From the NCBI RefSeq assembly GCF_001039355.2, contig NW_019775590.1:209242-273241 (forward strand): a stretch of 64,000 nucleotides of DNA, in the 5' to 3' direction. The notes beneath the pieces were generated by a model. That model was not told where the DNA came from. It searched no databases and saw only the letters and a program-made list of their open reading frames with translations. Within the stretch, counting starts at the first letter, position 1, and the number at the start of each line of letters is the position of its first letter. Made by a program: the position numbers and the translations under genes. The DNA comes from Lingula anatina. Lineage: Eukaryota > Brachiopoda > Lingulata > Lingulida > Lingulidae. Of the stretch, positions 35,701 through 49,751 are shown one piece after another.

Positions 35701-38700
35701 GCTAATGCAAGTTCTTCTATTTATTTGCCGACCCTTTTCTCCATTTAGCAGATACATGTATAATTCGTGATTTACCGCACAATACGGTACAAAACACTCT
35801 CTGTAGCTTTTCACAGTAATTATTGTAAACCACGAATCTGGTTCAACCTACTGCCCCCTTTTTCATATTCTCTAGGAAGTAGGCCTACACAGTAACCAAA
35901 AAGTAAAGATCGTCATCGTAAAATATGGTAATAGTGCTTGTATATAAGCTACCTGTAACCCGGAAGAGGAGTTCCAAGATTTCGTGGCCGCGTTGTAAAA
36001 ACGGGGGTTGATCACCGTCGACTTCATCGTCAACTTTTGACTGCTTCCATTGGCACTGCCAACTGTAAAAGAAAATTTCAGCTTTATTGTCTGAGATAAA
36101 ATGATGGAATTAGCTCCGTCCCCTATCAATAATATCGAACACCGTCTTTTACATGAAAACGGAAAAACTATTGGTGCAGCGTTATTTACATGTAGATTAT
36201 GCATTTCAAAAGAATTGCAAATTGAAATCATATCCGTACTTCTTGTAAAATGACCTGATTATCTGAAGATAAGTTATTATTTCACTGTTTAAGGCAATAC
36301 GTAAACAGCAATCTCATTCTAATGTCGAGCATTAAAAAGAAAAAAAATGAGGCAAATTAAGTTGCGGTTTACAACAATGGACTGTGCAAATCACACTTTC
36401 GTGACGCTGTTGTTTTTTCTTAACCAGGTAGCAAACACAGCACACTGAACTTACCGCCATCAGCAAGAATGAGCAGATTAAACGAGGACGCTCCGTCAAG
36501 GCCCTCGGCAGGAACGTACAACGACAACTCCCCGTTGCTATCCTGTGACACCTGGAAAATGAAATGAACAGGTAGACGCGGACAATTTGGGACATATAAA
36601 ATGCTGCGTTTAAAATAAACACTGTATGTGAGATGGATATCTTAAACAGACAATGTTTTTTTGTAAAAGATAACAGTCAGTTATTGCTGTAGACCCACGC
36701 CATGTTTTAGGTCACTGTGCGGATTGTGGCTTCTATAACTCTTGTTAATTTTCGATTAAAAAAATCAAACGTGGAATCTCAAGGCACGAATATAAGACAC
36801 AGCAATAAATTTTAAATATAATTCTATTCAAATGAAATTTAAAAGATAATTTGCGACTATGTGTACTGAAGCTTTCCAAGACTGTACGTCTCAATACCAA
36901 GGCCTCATGTGTATGTGATTTAAAATAAGACCAAGATAAAGGTACCGTATACGCCCATACTCACGTCTACAGTGATGGTGCTATTGACATCTGGTTGACT
37001 TGATGCCGTTGTAGATCTCTTTTTGCGCTGAAAAGAAAGTGAAGAAGGTATTTATAAATTTCATTTCAGTCGCGCCGACGTTTGTTGAAACTTTATAGGG
37101 CTAATTATTACAAAAGGACAATTTAGTTAATTTTCTATTCACAATTTTTTCTTAAGAGGGTAAATAAGTTGCTACTCATTATTGGTGCCATTAAGTCTGA
37201 TAATTTTTTAACCATGCTACTGGTACCAATACATGTATATAAAAAAGATAATAGTAAGCTCAAAGAGGAGCCATCTGCCCTGCTATATAACAGCACGATT
37301 TCTGGAGAATATTCTTGCAGAACGAATACTTACGGATGACGATGCGCCATTAATCGCGACTCTGAAATCGTACGAGCTGTTGGTTGCCTCCCCATCACGC
37401 CTGCCATAGAAATACGTCGTCCGATCCGAGGGAGGTCGGATAACCTGGAACAAATTTTGCGACCCATCGGATATTTCAATCGTCTGAGAAATTCCCTTTT
37501 GCGCTGTGATATTTTCCATATCGGCCTCTGTCTCCTGAAACTCTAGTGTCACGGGTATTTCAAAATCGACAAAAGAGTTCCCAAGATTCACCGCGCTTCC
37601 GTTTCCGGTCTGCATATTGATGCTGGTGACTTGGGATGTGATATTGCTGCCACCTTCACTGTACCTGTATGGGTTAAATTTGTTTGCTGCCACCTAGAAA
37701 AAGTGAAGTGATTTTTCGAATGATATATGCAGTTTCAGAACTAAGGGAGCCGACGTTGGGCCATGCGCGCTTTACGGAGTAATTTGATAAAATCTAATGA
37801 AGATCGAATCCGAAAAAAGACAATCTGGCCATGCTCCCTGTATCTGAAGCGAATAGTTCAAATGCACAAGCTCCATCAAGTCTATTAAAATTAAATAATT
37901 ATTGTGTATTTTTCGATTACACCGCCGTAACATGGCTAACGCCTAACGCACTCGCCTTAGCAAACGTCCCTGCCGCAAGCTGCAGTCCTCCCGTTACCCC
38001 GACTGACGCTGACGAGGTGCTTAAATTAAGACTAGACGCTGGTCCTGACTGCAGCTTCTGAACGGCTAGTGCAAGGGCTGGAGTCGAGATAACAATTGGA
38101 TCTGTGTTTGTAGATCTTTCTAGTACCGAGGTCATGGTGTCAAGCATGGAGTCCACGAGCTTTCCAGACTTTTCAGCCCTGGCCTAGTGAACCAAAAATA
38201 ATACAGGGTTGCAGTTACATTATATTATTAATTTATTTAATCAATGAAACAAAAATAATTGTAAGTGGTAACATTGTGACGCTCAGCATCGCTACATTAT
38301 CTACTGCATGTACAGGGTTAAAAAACGTGGAGGATTTTCAAAGTCGGAAATGTGAAGAAAATAAAAAAAAAATTATAAAAGAGTACGAAAAAATAAGTGC
38401 AACACGCATATCAGTTGATTTCGATCGCAGTGCTGTTCCCTTAGCTAAATAAAAGTTGCCCCATGCGACAAAATGAAGAGTGGCATACAAACAAACAAAC
38501 ATATATTTTCTTACCGCCTGATCGGCTGCGCTTGTCGTCCCATTGCCAGAAGGCGCCGAGAGGCTTGCGTTGAGCAGACTGCCCGTGGTACTGGCTATAG
38601 CTGCGGTCAGAAAAATACGTTTACATCGTTCAAACAATTCAAACTAAGGCTAACAATTGTTGTGGAATTAGTCTTAATCGAGAGCTCTATGGAAAATACT

Positions 38701-41700
38701 TTCACAGTTTCGAGTCGTGAGCACAGATTTTATGCTTTGAATCATGCCAAGTTTCATCGGACGTTAAGACGTATTATATATAAATTGCAAACTAATTTAC
38801 AAAATGACTTGATACATGACGTAGGCCCCGTTATAACAGGAATGTCAACGGCATCAAATAAATACCTTACATTGATGAAATTGAAAATGTAACTTTACTT
38901 TTACTTAGGTAATGTTTTGATTATTATGTGGTATCATTTTTGGCGCAGTCATTGCAGACTTGATATGTTCAAACGGATAGATAGATAGGAGAAAATAGAT
39001 AAACGATTAAGATAAAAGGTGAGATATCACGAGTAGTCGATGACTTAGAACTGTCCTTACACGTCAGCAATGACGTCACAGCGGTCGTGGACAGGTTTGC
39101 TGAAGCCACGTGTCCCAACAACGCAGTGGACATATTGGCCGCTTGGTCCTGTAAACAAAATCCTTTCATGGTCACAACGGTTAAAAATGTACGTTATGTC
39201 TCGAAACAAAACATAATTAGATCTACAGGGTGTACGCAATATGTGTAACTATAGCCTGAGGTCACAGGTTTGTGTCACTTATAAAGTTGATTCCAGGGAG
39301 CAAAAGGCTTTAAGCATCCTTAATATCAGGAGGTTCATATTTTCTCTTTATTCTTCAAAGTACTAGAAAAGCTACTGGTATGGACCAGTTTAAATACGCT
39401 AGAATTCTTAACCCCCCCCCCCCCGAAAAAAACTCTGTCCTTTAAATTAGGTGTATCAAATAAATGAACCTTTCTGTCAAATACTACATAGTTCACGCCT
39501 AAACATGCACCAATGTGTTTATTTATTGTATAACATGCATATACATCTACATGTATATGTGGGGTCAGCTCACCATGGCGTTGTCACTGAGCTGGTCAGG
39601 GGTGGTATCGGTCACCGTGGACATCAAGTTGGCCACGCTGACCAGTCCAGCCTCGTCACTGACAGTGTCCAGTACACTGGACAGGCTGGTCATCAGGACG
39701 TCACGTAACTGGAATATTGAGGAGTCAGCATTATCACCTTGCGAATATTGTGTAAGAAATAAATTAATTATATAAAAAAGTATAGATCTATGAATATCAA
39801 ATATTGTACCCAATAGAAACCACGTGTTTTCACATGCAATGTGTCTCCCAACACTTAGTGTATGATTATCAGAGCGTTAATTGACTAGAGTACTACTCAC
39901 TAGCAATATGACCTAGTGGACAGTGAGGTGTAAGTCTACTATACTAGAACACCTTCACTTGTGAGTTGGGAGTAGGTGTGTGTGAAGGCTGGGCAACTGA
40001 ACAGTAGAGGAGGAGTGTGCTAGCATGGCATGGCCTCCACTTGTGGCCACACTGTGAAATTGAGGATTGAGCTAAGGCAGCATTACCCTACAGTTGAGTT
40101 TCTACCTGGGCAGCTAGTATATAGAGTGACACACAGGTTGGTAACAATGTGAGTTTACATTGTTTTATAGTATCATTCATGATTAGAATATAATACTGGA
40201 TTTTCTATTGTTAGCATGGAGTGTAACAAGAACAGGAAGTTTACGTTATACTATAATTTGAATTCAAGTTTATGTGTATTGTATAAATATATAGCTAATA
40301 GTGTAACTTTATAAGTTTAATGAGATGGCCGGGTGGAAGGATGGCTTGAGGATAATGGCAAAATATAGAATTTAATCATACAGAGCGGATTTTTTTAATT
40401 CGGTCGGATGGTAGCTTAAACGTCGAATCGTACAGGACTAGTGTGCAGGGCAGTACACAGTGCATGCGAAATTTGATTGGTCGTAAAAATAGCCCTCAGT
40501 CAATATCCACTTAAACGTGTTCTGTAAGGAGTGGCTAAAGTCATTCATTATGATTGAATTATTAATGACCGCACAGCGACAAACCTCTTTCAGTTGTTCC
40601 GTGTTCGTGGTCCCGTTTGACGAATCCTGAAAAGAGTGGAAGACTCGGGGTTACGTTTGCTGTAACAAAAACGCTTACTGGTCGTTTATTTTCATAATCA
40701 CATTTAAAAAAAGGCACTGCGACACAAAATTAAAAATGCTGGAAAAGGTTGCCCAAAATTTGAAAATAATTATCTTCGTACTTTTATTTATTTATTTACC
40801 AAGATGAGGTCAAACTCCAAAGAAAATTTAAAAATTAATGTGTGTATTTATGAAAACTTTAAAGCAATAAATAATAATATCATAACTGTTTAGGACACAA
40901 AATTTAACGTTAAAATGTATCATAGTGCTTATGCTTGTGAATTTTATATAGAGACAATTTGTTAAGCGGCATTGCGAATTTATTTGCGGTACTTACCGCT
41001 GACATAGAGCCCAGCGTGCCGTTCAAAGCGTCCGCTATGGCCGAGGGACTTGTCAGAGCGGAGATATTCAGCGAGTCCAACAGGTTGGTCTCTGAAATAC
41101 GTTAATTTGCCCCACAATGATATGAACTCATCATTTTCAAGAAAGGTACAATTTATAAATGTTTCAATTTTGTCTGTTAATATTTGTAATGTTCAAAAAA
41201 CTGAAGCGAGTACACGACATTCTTAAACTTCTCATTAAACATCGGCAAAAGGGAAACCTATTTGTGACATCAGCTTAAAAAGTTTACTGGATCCAGTCAT
41301 TTTATCAATATTCAGATATTTTATTATTGCATTTTTCCTCGTGGCGTACTCTTCAGTATTAATATTGACTCACCCCTACATGAAGGGACCTCCCTGTTCC
41401 AGCCCGTCCCATTCCCCTGCCACACACACGCCACGGTGAACTCAGAGGAGCCGTCGGGGAATACTATGTTCTCCACGCAGTAAAACGTGTACGTGTCTCC
41501 AACACGACCGTCCGCTATCCACTGTGGCCCGCTCGTGACGTTTGAAGTAACGTTTGACGTCCCCGCCTGTCTGACGTCATTAGGAAACGTCATATTTGGA
41601 CACGGTAAACCTGGAAAATAGGGGGAGCATAACACCCTACATGCATGCGTGCATGTGAATACGGTTACATGTACGATCAACAAATAAAATTTAATTATAT

Positions 41701-42342
41701 CAGCTGCAAGAAAATATGCTCTCAATAACTACCAAACATATGCATGTATAAACTTAAAATGCTAAGATAGTAACGTACCGTAACATGGAGGGGGGTCCAC
41801 CTCCCACGAAGGTGTGCTGCTTCCATTTTGTAACACGCAGCCGACAACCACGGACGTCACAGCGGGGTCTTCATGCACGTAACCAGGGGTGCACGTGAAA
41901 TTAACAACGTCACCGAACGCGGCAGCAGAGTTGTTAAACTCCACGCCATTTGCGCTCATAGCTAATACAGATGGACAAGGAGTTGCTGAAATATAAAGTT
42001 TCTAATGGGGTCAACTCGACCTTTGCAGAATCAAAAATCGGTCAATATAGGTAGATTCTTACATTTTACGCTGAATATCTACTGCGTGAGTACTGACCAG
42101 GTTAATTTAGGGATATTCATAAACTTACGGGTGCAGTTAGCAAGGGGCTGGCCCCACTGCCCGGACTGTGCATCATAAATGATACATGCTATGGAGTAGT
42201 TGGTGGTGACACTGTCATCCAGACTGTACCCAGGCTCACAAGCGACGTCTACCTTGTCACCAACCCTAGACGCAGTCAAGTTGCCCGTCACCTGGGCGTG
42301 GGTCCATTCCGTGACGATGACTGGAGGACACGGTAGACCTGC

Positions 42343-42394
<52 letters not shown>

Positions 42395-45300
42395 TAATCA
42401 CAAGAAGAGTTATAATAATAATCAGAAGAAGAGTTATTGTTATAGGCCTACATATAAGCTGTTGGTTTCTTTTTAAAGAGCGATTTAACTTTTCTCTTTT
42501 CTAAAAGAATGCGTTTTACTGAATTAGCCCATATGATCAACATAAAACATTCGCACGTGTTAAAATTCAAAATAATATTTTGATTATCTTAAGATATTAT
42601 TGTTCCATTGCTTTCAAGCCATTTTTTGTACCTTATTGTGTTTAGTTTAAAATCCATCGTTCCTATGTGACGATATAAAAGCGTAAATTGTAACTGTGTT
42701 TTCCACCCAAGATTGTGGCAACCTTTGTGCGTTATTATCGATCCTCGATTTACGTTATTATTTTTATAATCTAATAATGATCAACACGAAGGGATCGACA
42801 AAAGTGTCTAACCTATGCACACTGGAGGATTTGTTTCCCAAACAGCACCAACATGAACATCACTGACGCAACCCACGGACACAGAGGTCAAATAGAGGTC
42901 ACCGGACTGAACGGCGTATCCAGACTCGCACACGTACAGGATCCGGTCTCCAACAATGGCGGCCGAAACATTTCCGGTGACGTGGTTCTCCGCTGGAATT
43001 GTGGGCGATGCGCATATGGCTAAAAAAATACAATGCAGGCACATTGTGATATCAATATGTTAAAGGGTACGATAATCCTGACTAGAGCTTACGTCTCTTC
43101 ATTTTTGTACTCCACGCACTGACTTTAATAGCAGGCGTACCAAACAGTCAAGATAAATAAATAAATAGATACAGAATTTATTACACATTCACAAAAAAAA
43201 AAAAAAATTGATTAATTTATATAAATAAAAGGGAACAAACAGACAAATAAAATTAAGAAAAAACAAACAAATATACAATAAATAAATAAAAATAAACGAG
43301 AATAATAAAAAAAAAACATCCATTCACCTATGCACGAGGGCACCGGCTGAGACCACGCGGTGGAAAGCCCATCCCAAATGCAGTCGGCGACCATCGTGTT
43401 CACAAATCCCGGCAACGTGTAATTGGTCTCGCACTCAAACGTGATTCTGTCCCCCATGGAACCGGAAAGGTTTGCCATCACCAGGTGGTTCTCTGGCGTT
43501 AGTTCTATTGCCGGACAAGGTAGGGCTGGAACGAAAACGTTCAGTGGAGTTTGTTAAGAAATATTCAGTTTGCCATGAGAGTCACGTTAAAAGTGCGTTA
43601 CGTTTAAACTCGATGTTAAGTCAAACTTAATTGGGGCTTAAATGCATTACAGAATAATCCAAACGATTCCTGTATATGATTAATTCAGATAACCCAAAGT
43701 CTTGCGTCACAGCGCCAAATCATTAGAGATTTCGCGGTATTTTGAGGCGAGGAGTGTCGGAAATGTCATACTAGCGATTGCATTGCGGTAACGAGTAAAA
43801 ATCTAAAAAATATCCAGGGCTATTTTTCTACTAGTACATCAATATACTAGCACACGAACCAATGTAAGAGCGCATTCAGAATACCGGACAAACAGATCCG
43901 CGGATCAAGTATGGCGACCCACTTACACCTGGTAAGGCACTGAATAGATTCCCCGTGGGGATTACACAACACGCATTCAAATGGATCGACCAAATTTGAT
44001 CCGCCAATATGTTTATTTGTTGTTCTGCCCCGATTTTTCTGTCGTCTCATCTGCTACATGTACGGGTACCTACCCACACAAGGCGTTAAAGAACCAACCC
44101 AATCTGCGGACGTGGCACCACTAGCACTGCACGTTATGTTTTGGGTCGTCTCCCCGTTCAGAGCGTAGCCGCCTTCACAGAACACAAAGGCAGACTGACC
44201 CACGGTCACTGTACTGCTGTCCGGGATCTGGACGTGATGGTCAGCCGTGATCAGGTTGATCAGAGGTGGACACGGCTGGGCTAAAAGTTAAAAGTGATGG
44301 TGATGGAGTTCATTGATTAAGGCAGCGGAGTTGATAATGAATAAAACGAGAAAAAGAGATAGAGAGACACAGCTAACACAGAACGTAAATAAGCAATATA
44401 TAACCCTGCGGTTACGTTCCATTTATCCAAAAAAAAAAAAAAAAAACGTTCCGCGTAAGCTGGAGAGAGAGAGGGAGAGAGAGAGAGAGAAAGAGAGAAG
44501 ATACTGTTATAAGCATCAAGAAATTGAAGAAAAACCCGTGAGTATAAGAACCAGAAGAACATAATGTTCTCTGAAACCAAACGATAACACAAATATCACA
44601 GAATCAGAAAATTCGAGCATGCAGACAGTTAAAGGTATATCTGTAAATATCCGAACTAAAAAAAATACAAGTTAAAGTCATAATAACTCTTCGTTTTGGC
44701 CAAAACTACGATTTTCCTGGAAAAAACGGCAATTTCCCCGTACTTACCAATGGTCAACGACCCCATTCCCGCATTCAAAGTTAATCCAGGGTTTTTTTCC
44801 TAAACGTACGTTTTTTTTGTTAAAATCTCTTAAGAGATTTTAACTGACGGAGCCCTCTCTGACATGGCATAGTCACGCGATATCGAGCGATAGTTTCTGG
44901 TGACCTACTTAAAACCGCGGGAAAAAACAGACAACAACAACACTATATAACAATTATATAAGATTCATAAGATATATTCGTCTTATTGCTCAAAATGCAT
45001 TTATATCTACAATGTGCGCAATTCTGGGCTTTTCGTTATCCGACGCACTGTACAAAAACTCGCAACTTACGTCTGAGGGTTTCCCGCCATGTTATTTTGG
45101 TCTCGAAAGAACGCGAGAATCCGCGTGACACCTCAACGTCATGGGCAACGGATGCCTTGACGACCGTGAAGAAAGGCAAGCCCAAGTGACAAGCACAGAT
45201 TTTAGTTTTACTACAATAACAGTCGTTTTAGTGGGAAAATGCAATAGAATATATTTCCAGGCGTTGTTTACAATGTATTTCTTGCGGAATATTGAATCTC

Positions 45301-48007
45301 AAAGGAAGAGTTATTATTGCTTTAACTCAACTTACACGTCATCTTCTATACCATTACATACCTGCACATGACGTGAGTGACGTAGACCACCCTGTACTGC
45401 TCACCACCCAAGTGCACGTCAACACGAGGGTGTTGCTTCCGCTCCCGTATGCGTAACCAGGGTAACACGTACACGTGACTGTATCTCCCATAGTTCCGTT
45501 GGTGCCCGTGCAATTGTAGTTTCCGGCATGGTCGATGGTCAAATCGGGGCATGGTAACCCTAGAATTATGTGGTTGATGGAATAAATATTTTGAAAGCTG
45601 GTTTTACCTATGGATATGCACATATTAGCCAATAATATAAAAGCATACAAAATATAATAATATAACTATTATAAAAATGAGAGAAAGGGTAGAAAACAAC
45701 GTTCGTTCCTGAAATAAATGTATTACTTTTCCTAGCACACTCAGATAAGGATATAAGTAGACATTGAGGCAGTCGTTATAGACCTAAGAACAATAAACAA
45801 ACAAACACACACACACACACACACACACAAATATAATACTAAAACAGAATAAAGAAAGAAAAATAAGTAGCAATTATGTGTAACGGTACATGTAACAAGA
45901 ATTGAGTCAGTTCAAAAATACAGGTATGTCCACTGTACAATGCAACCCATGAGCTTGTGCACAAAAATAATTGCAACTGACCAGGTTGTTTTTACAAACC
46001 ATAGCATACTGGTGGCTCCTCAGTCCACGCCATAGCCTCTAGAGTGTAGTTCCAGGTACACAGGTTTGATAAAGTCGTGCTTGAATCCGCCATTTCGTAA
46101 CCATTTTGACAGATGTACGTCACTGTGTCCGTCATGCTACCGGAAGTTGACGTCACTGTCACGTGGTTTTCGACCGGGATGCTGATGCTGGGACAAGGTA
46201 AAGCTGGGAAACACGAGGTGAACTTTTATTATTGGATAAGTAAATGAATGAAAATGAAGAATGGATAGGGAAAAACGGTTGAATTGAATTAATAAAAAAG
46301 AATTAATACATCAATGTTCTGACCAGCATAACAATGGAAACAGATCAGTGGATAAACATTTTTTTTTAATTAGAGAGCATGGATTGATATAGGCCTACAT
46401 GTCATTATCACTTAATTGCCTCGATCAGCTTTTCCATTGCCCTCAACGGTTTTCGGTTCTTGTAAATGCTAAATGTGAAAGAAGTATCTGGTCTTTTATG
46501 ATCCATACAATGGTCTATTTCATCTCTCTACGCCTGTTGCACGTACATATGTCATGCTAATAAACTCCATCTCTTAAAAATTAAATCATCTACCTTCTTA
46601 ACGCAAACATACATTGTAGTTTTGGTCGCAGAGAGCGGACATTTATGAGCAAAATTCCAAATCATCCACTTACGTTATTTCACAGACGATGTGGTCGCCA
46701 AAACGACTTTTTTGTTCATATTCCCGAATAAGGCCCAGGGGCCGAAAGCTCGGATTGAATTTAACAACTATAATGTAGATCTTTCAAGGTGCATCAATAT
46801 ATATACTTCTAGTTTAAAGATACTCACGTAAACACGTAGAGGTTGTTGTAGTGGACAGCAGTCCGCTGGAAGCGCAATACACGGACGTTGGACCGGACAC
46901 GTAATAGCCGGGGTCGCAGGTGAAGACAACGGTGGTGTTCACAGAACAGCAGTTGGTGCCCGTGGAGCACAGGCCGTACGTCGGAGTTGAGTACCCTCCA
47001 GATATGGCGGTCGGGTGCGAACATACGGTATCTATAGAATGTACATTAAATGATTAAATATATGCAATATCCGTTACTCATTTGATCAGCAAGATGTTTT
47101 GTTAAAGAATGGGGTTATTGTTGTCTTTGAAAATGTCGTTGTTTATTTCCGTGAGTAGAATTAGCTAGATATTCATAGGTAATGTAGATAAATGGAATGA
47201 TTATCTTGCATCAATTATAAATAAATAAATAATTAAATAAATAAATAAATACAGGAATTAAAATGCAAAGCACGCATGGTATTTGAAAACTGGCTAAACA
47301 GGGTTTAGGGAACCGGGTTTCACAGATGGAATAAATGCTGTCGCAGTAGGCCCCCTACATGTACTACTATGAGAAGTGTCGATTAACAGGCTAAGGGTAT
47401 GGGAAATGGCGTTTTCCTGCTTTATACACATTGTCTACATTTACTGTGACATTCAAAGAACTGAATGCACTGCAACGTTTTGATACAAAACGCACACACA
47501 TACACACACCACCTCATGCGCCCGAGCCATGTCTCTCTCTCTATCACTCTCTATCTTTTTATCTCTCTCTGTCTCTCTCTCTCGCAAACACACAGTGATT
47601 TTATTATAGTTGCCCATATTGAAATTCAAAACTGGTTTAAGTGTGCTGTGTGTATGAAAGTGCCCTGAGTGTGTAATTATTCAAATACTACGTTTACTGT
47701 TTAAGTGTGTACATTTTCATCAACATTCAGAAGCTGCGTAAGAAATACTCATAGTATCCCTAAGCACAGTCCTTCATAAATATTTGACAAAATAAAATTA
47801 TAACTGATCAATAGGCCTACCTGGAGGATTTCCGAGAGTCCTCTGACACACATATCTGGAAAGTGTTTCACAGCCCTGCCGGGTCCACGATCCAAACCCA
47901 CTGGGGGTCAAGGCCACTCCCTGACACGTGCCGACTACGTCGCCAGGATTGCCGTCTGTCACTGAAATATTGATTTATATCAGCTATAGGTATTTGAGGA
48001 AACAGAC

Positions 48008-48039
<32 letters not shown>

Positions 48040-49042
48040 GTCTAAATTATGGTTATTTAGGCCTTTGGGACTTTGGAGTTACTTCCTATTCTGTGTTAAT
48101 ATAATGAGTGTTAATCCATTACCTAATTCCCAATCCTGTTTCGGGTAAATGCACTTTAGCTGAGATGAATAACTCGTTTAATTTTTTTAATCTAATAGGT
48201 GAAATAATTTATTCATGTTATGTAATGCAGTGTCGTCTTCTTTAACCATAAAGTCAAATTAAAATACCCTACACATACTAGCACGTATTTTTTTTATAAT
48301 ATTTAAACCAAGCATACCGGCCGGCCCTACTGTGTTGGGCCTTTAAGTAATAATAATAATAATAATAATAAGTTAAACTGAAATTCAGTTTAGACACATT
48401 TTTGTAAAGGGCGCACCAATGAAATGTGATATTTACCTGTAAAGTTAACGTATTCGCCGTCACTCCACATGAATTCAGAGAAATCGGACGTCGATCCTCT
48501 TGAGTCATTGTAACTTAGTCCCAACCATAACGAGTCTGTCACGCCATTCGCGCTGGAAAAGTTGTCACAGAGCTAAATTAGCTGGCGTTGAATTATTTTA
48601 GAAATAAAACGAAAATGCGACGACTTGTTGGTTTTGATGTTGCGTCTTAAATACTTATATTTCTTGTCATTATCATTTTTTTCTGTCACTTATTAATCAT
48701 CCCCGATCGATTCGCCTGCTACTGTACCTCGCTGTATTTTACGTCTGTTCCATCGCTTCCTGGGTTCTTTACTGTCTTATTAGTAACTAATTTACTTATT
48801 TTTACATCGTATACTTGTCGATTTTGCGAAAACAAAAATGTTTTCTTTAATTCCTGTGCGTCTGCTTACAATTTAGAATGAATAAGATATCTACATGTAT
48901 CTCTCGATAAATCGCACTTCAAAACACTGGTTTAATATGCAGAAACATCTGATAAGCTCTGTACAAAAATTACATAAATATGGATAAAAACGCATGTCCA
49001 GAGTACTTAGCATGCTTAAGAATCCGTGGTTTTCTAAGTAAG

Positions 49043-49089
<47 letters not shown>

Positions 49090-49715
49090 ATGTATAATAC
49101 TATACTAGACTTACGCGAGATAAAACATCAACGTGAAATGATTGGAACTCTCCTTGATGAACATTAAGGTGCTGCACAGGTTCTCGCAGCTCGCTTTGGC
49201 TGTCTCATAGTCAGCCGTGGTGTCAGTCGGCGAGATACACATGCCATACGTACTCTCAAAGGTCGGACAATAGGAGGCGCCACTCTCCGCTGCTACTGCT
49301 GTAACCAAGAAAACACGTGTATAAGCAAGCGAATGACAACATTTGTTATAAAAACAGCAACAATAACGTATTTATTATCATTGCAAAACGTGGCCTTAAA
49401 TATTTTAGTGTATTAAGGTACAAATAAAACTTTAAAATAAAAAACTTCGAAACTGAAGATTGCTCCCCCAGAATCGAAGAAATAAATCTGAAACGGGTGT
49501 TTTAGTATTATGTGTAATATTTAACGGGGAATTGCTTTAAATTGAGCCTTGTGCACATGTAATAACACCGTCAGTACATGATGAATGCGGAAGTAAAGGT
49601 GACACAATTTGCCTATTAGGCCAAAAACGAGCCTTAAGAAAACATTTATTTGCTTGCGCGCTTTTTTCCTTCTTTATATTTGATGAAGGGGTAGTATGGG
49701 CTCAGAAAAAAAAAA

Positions 49716-49751
<36 letters not shown>

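Noticed and set aside
42343-42392. A repeat array that might be CRISPR-like
   Set aside because: It is a plain ATA microsatellite without spacers, in animal intron DNA.
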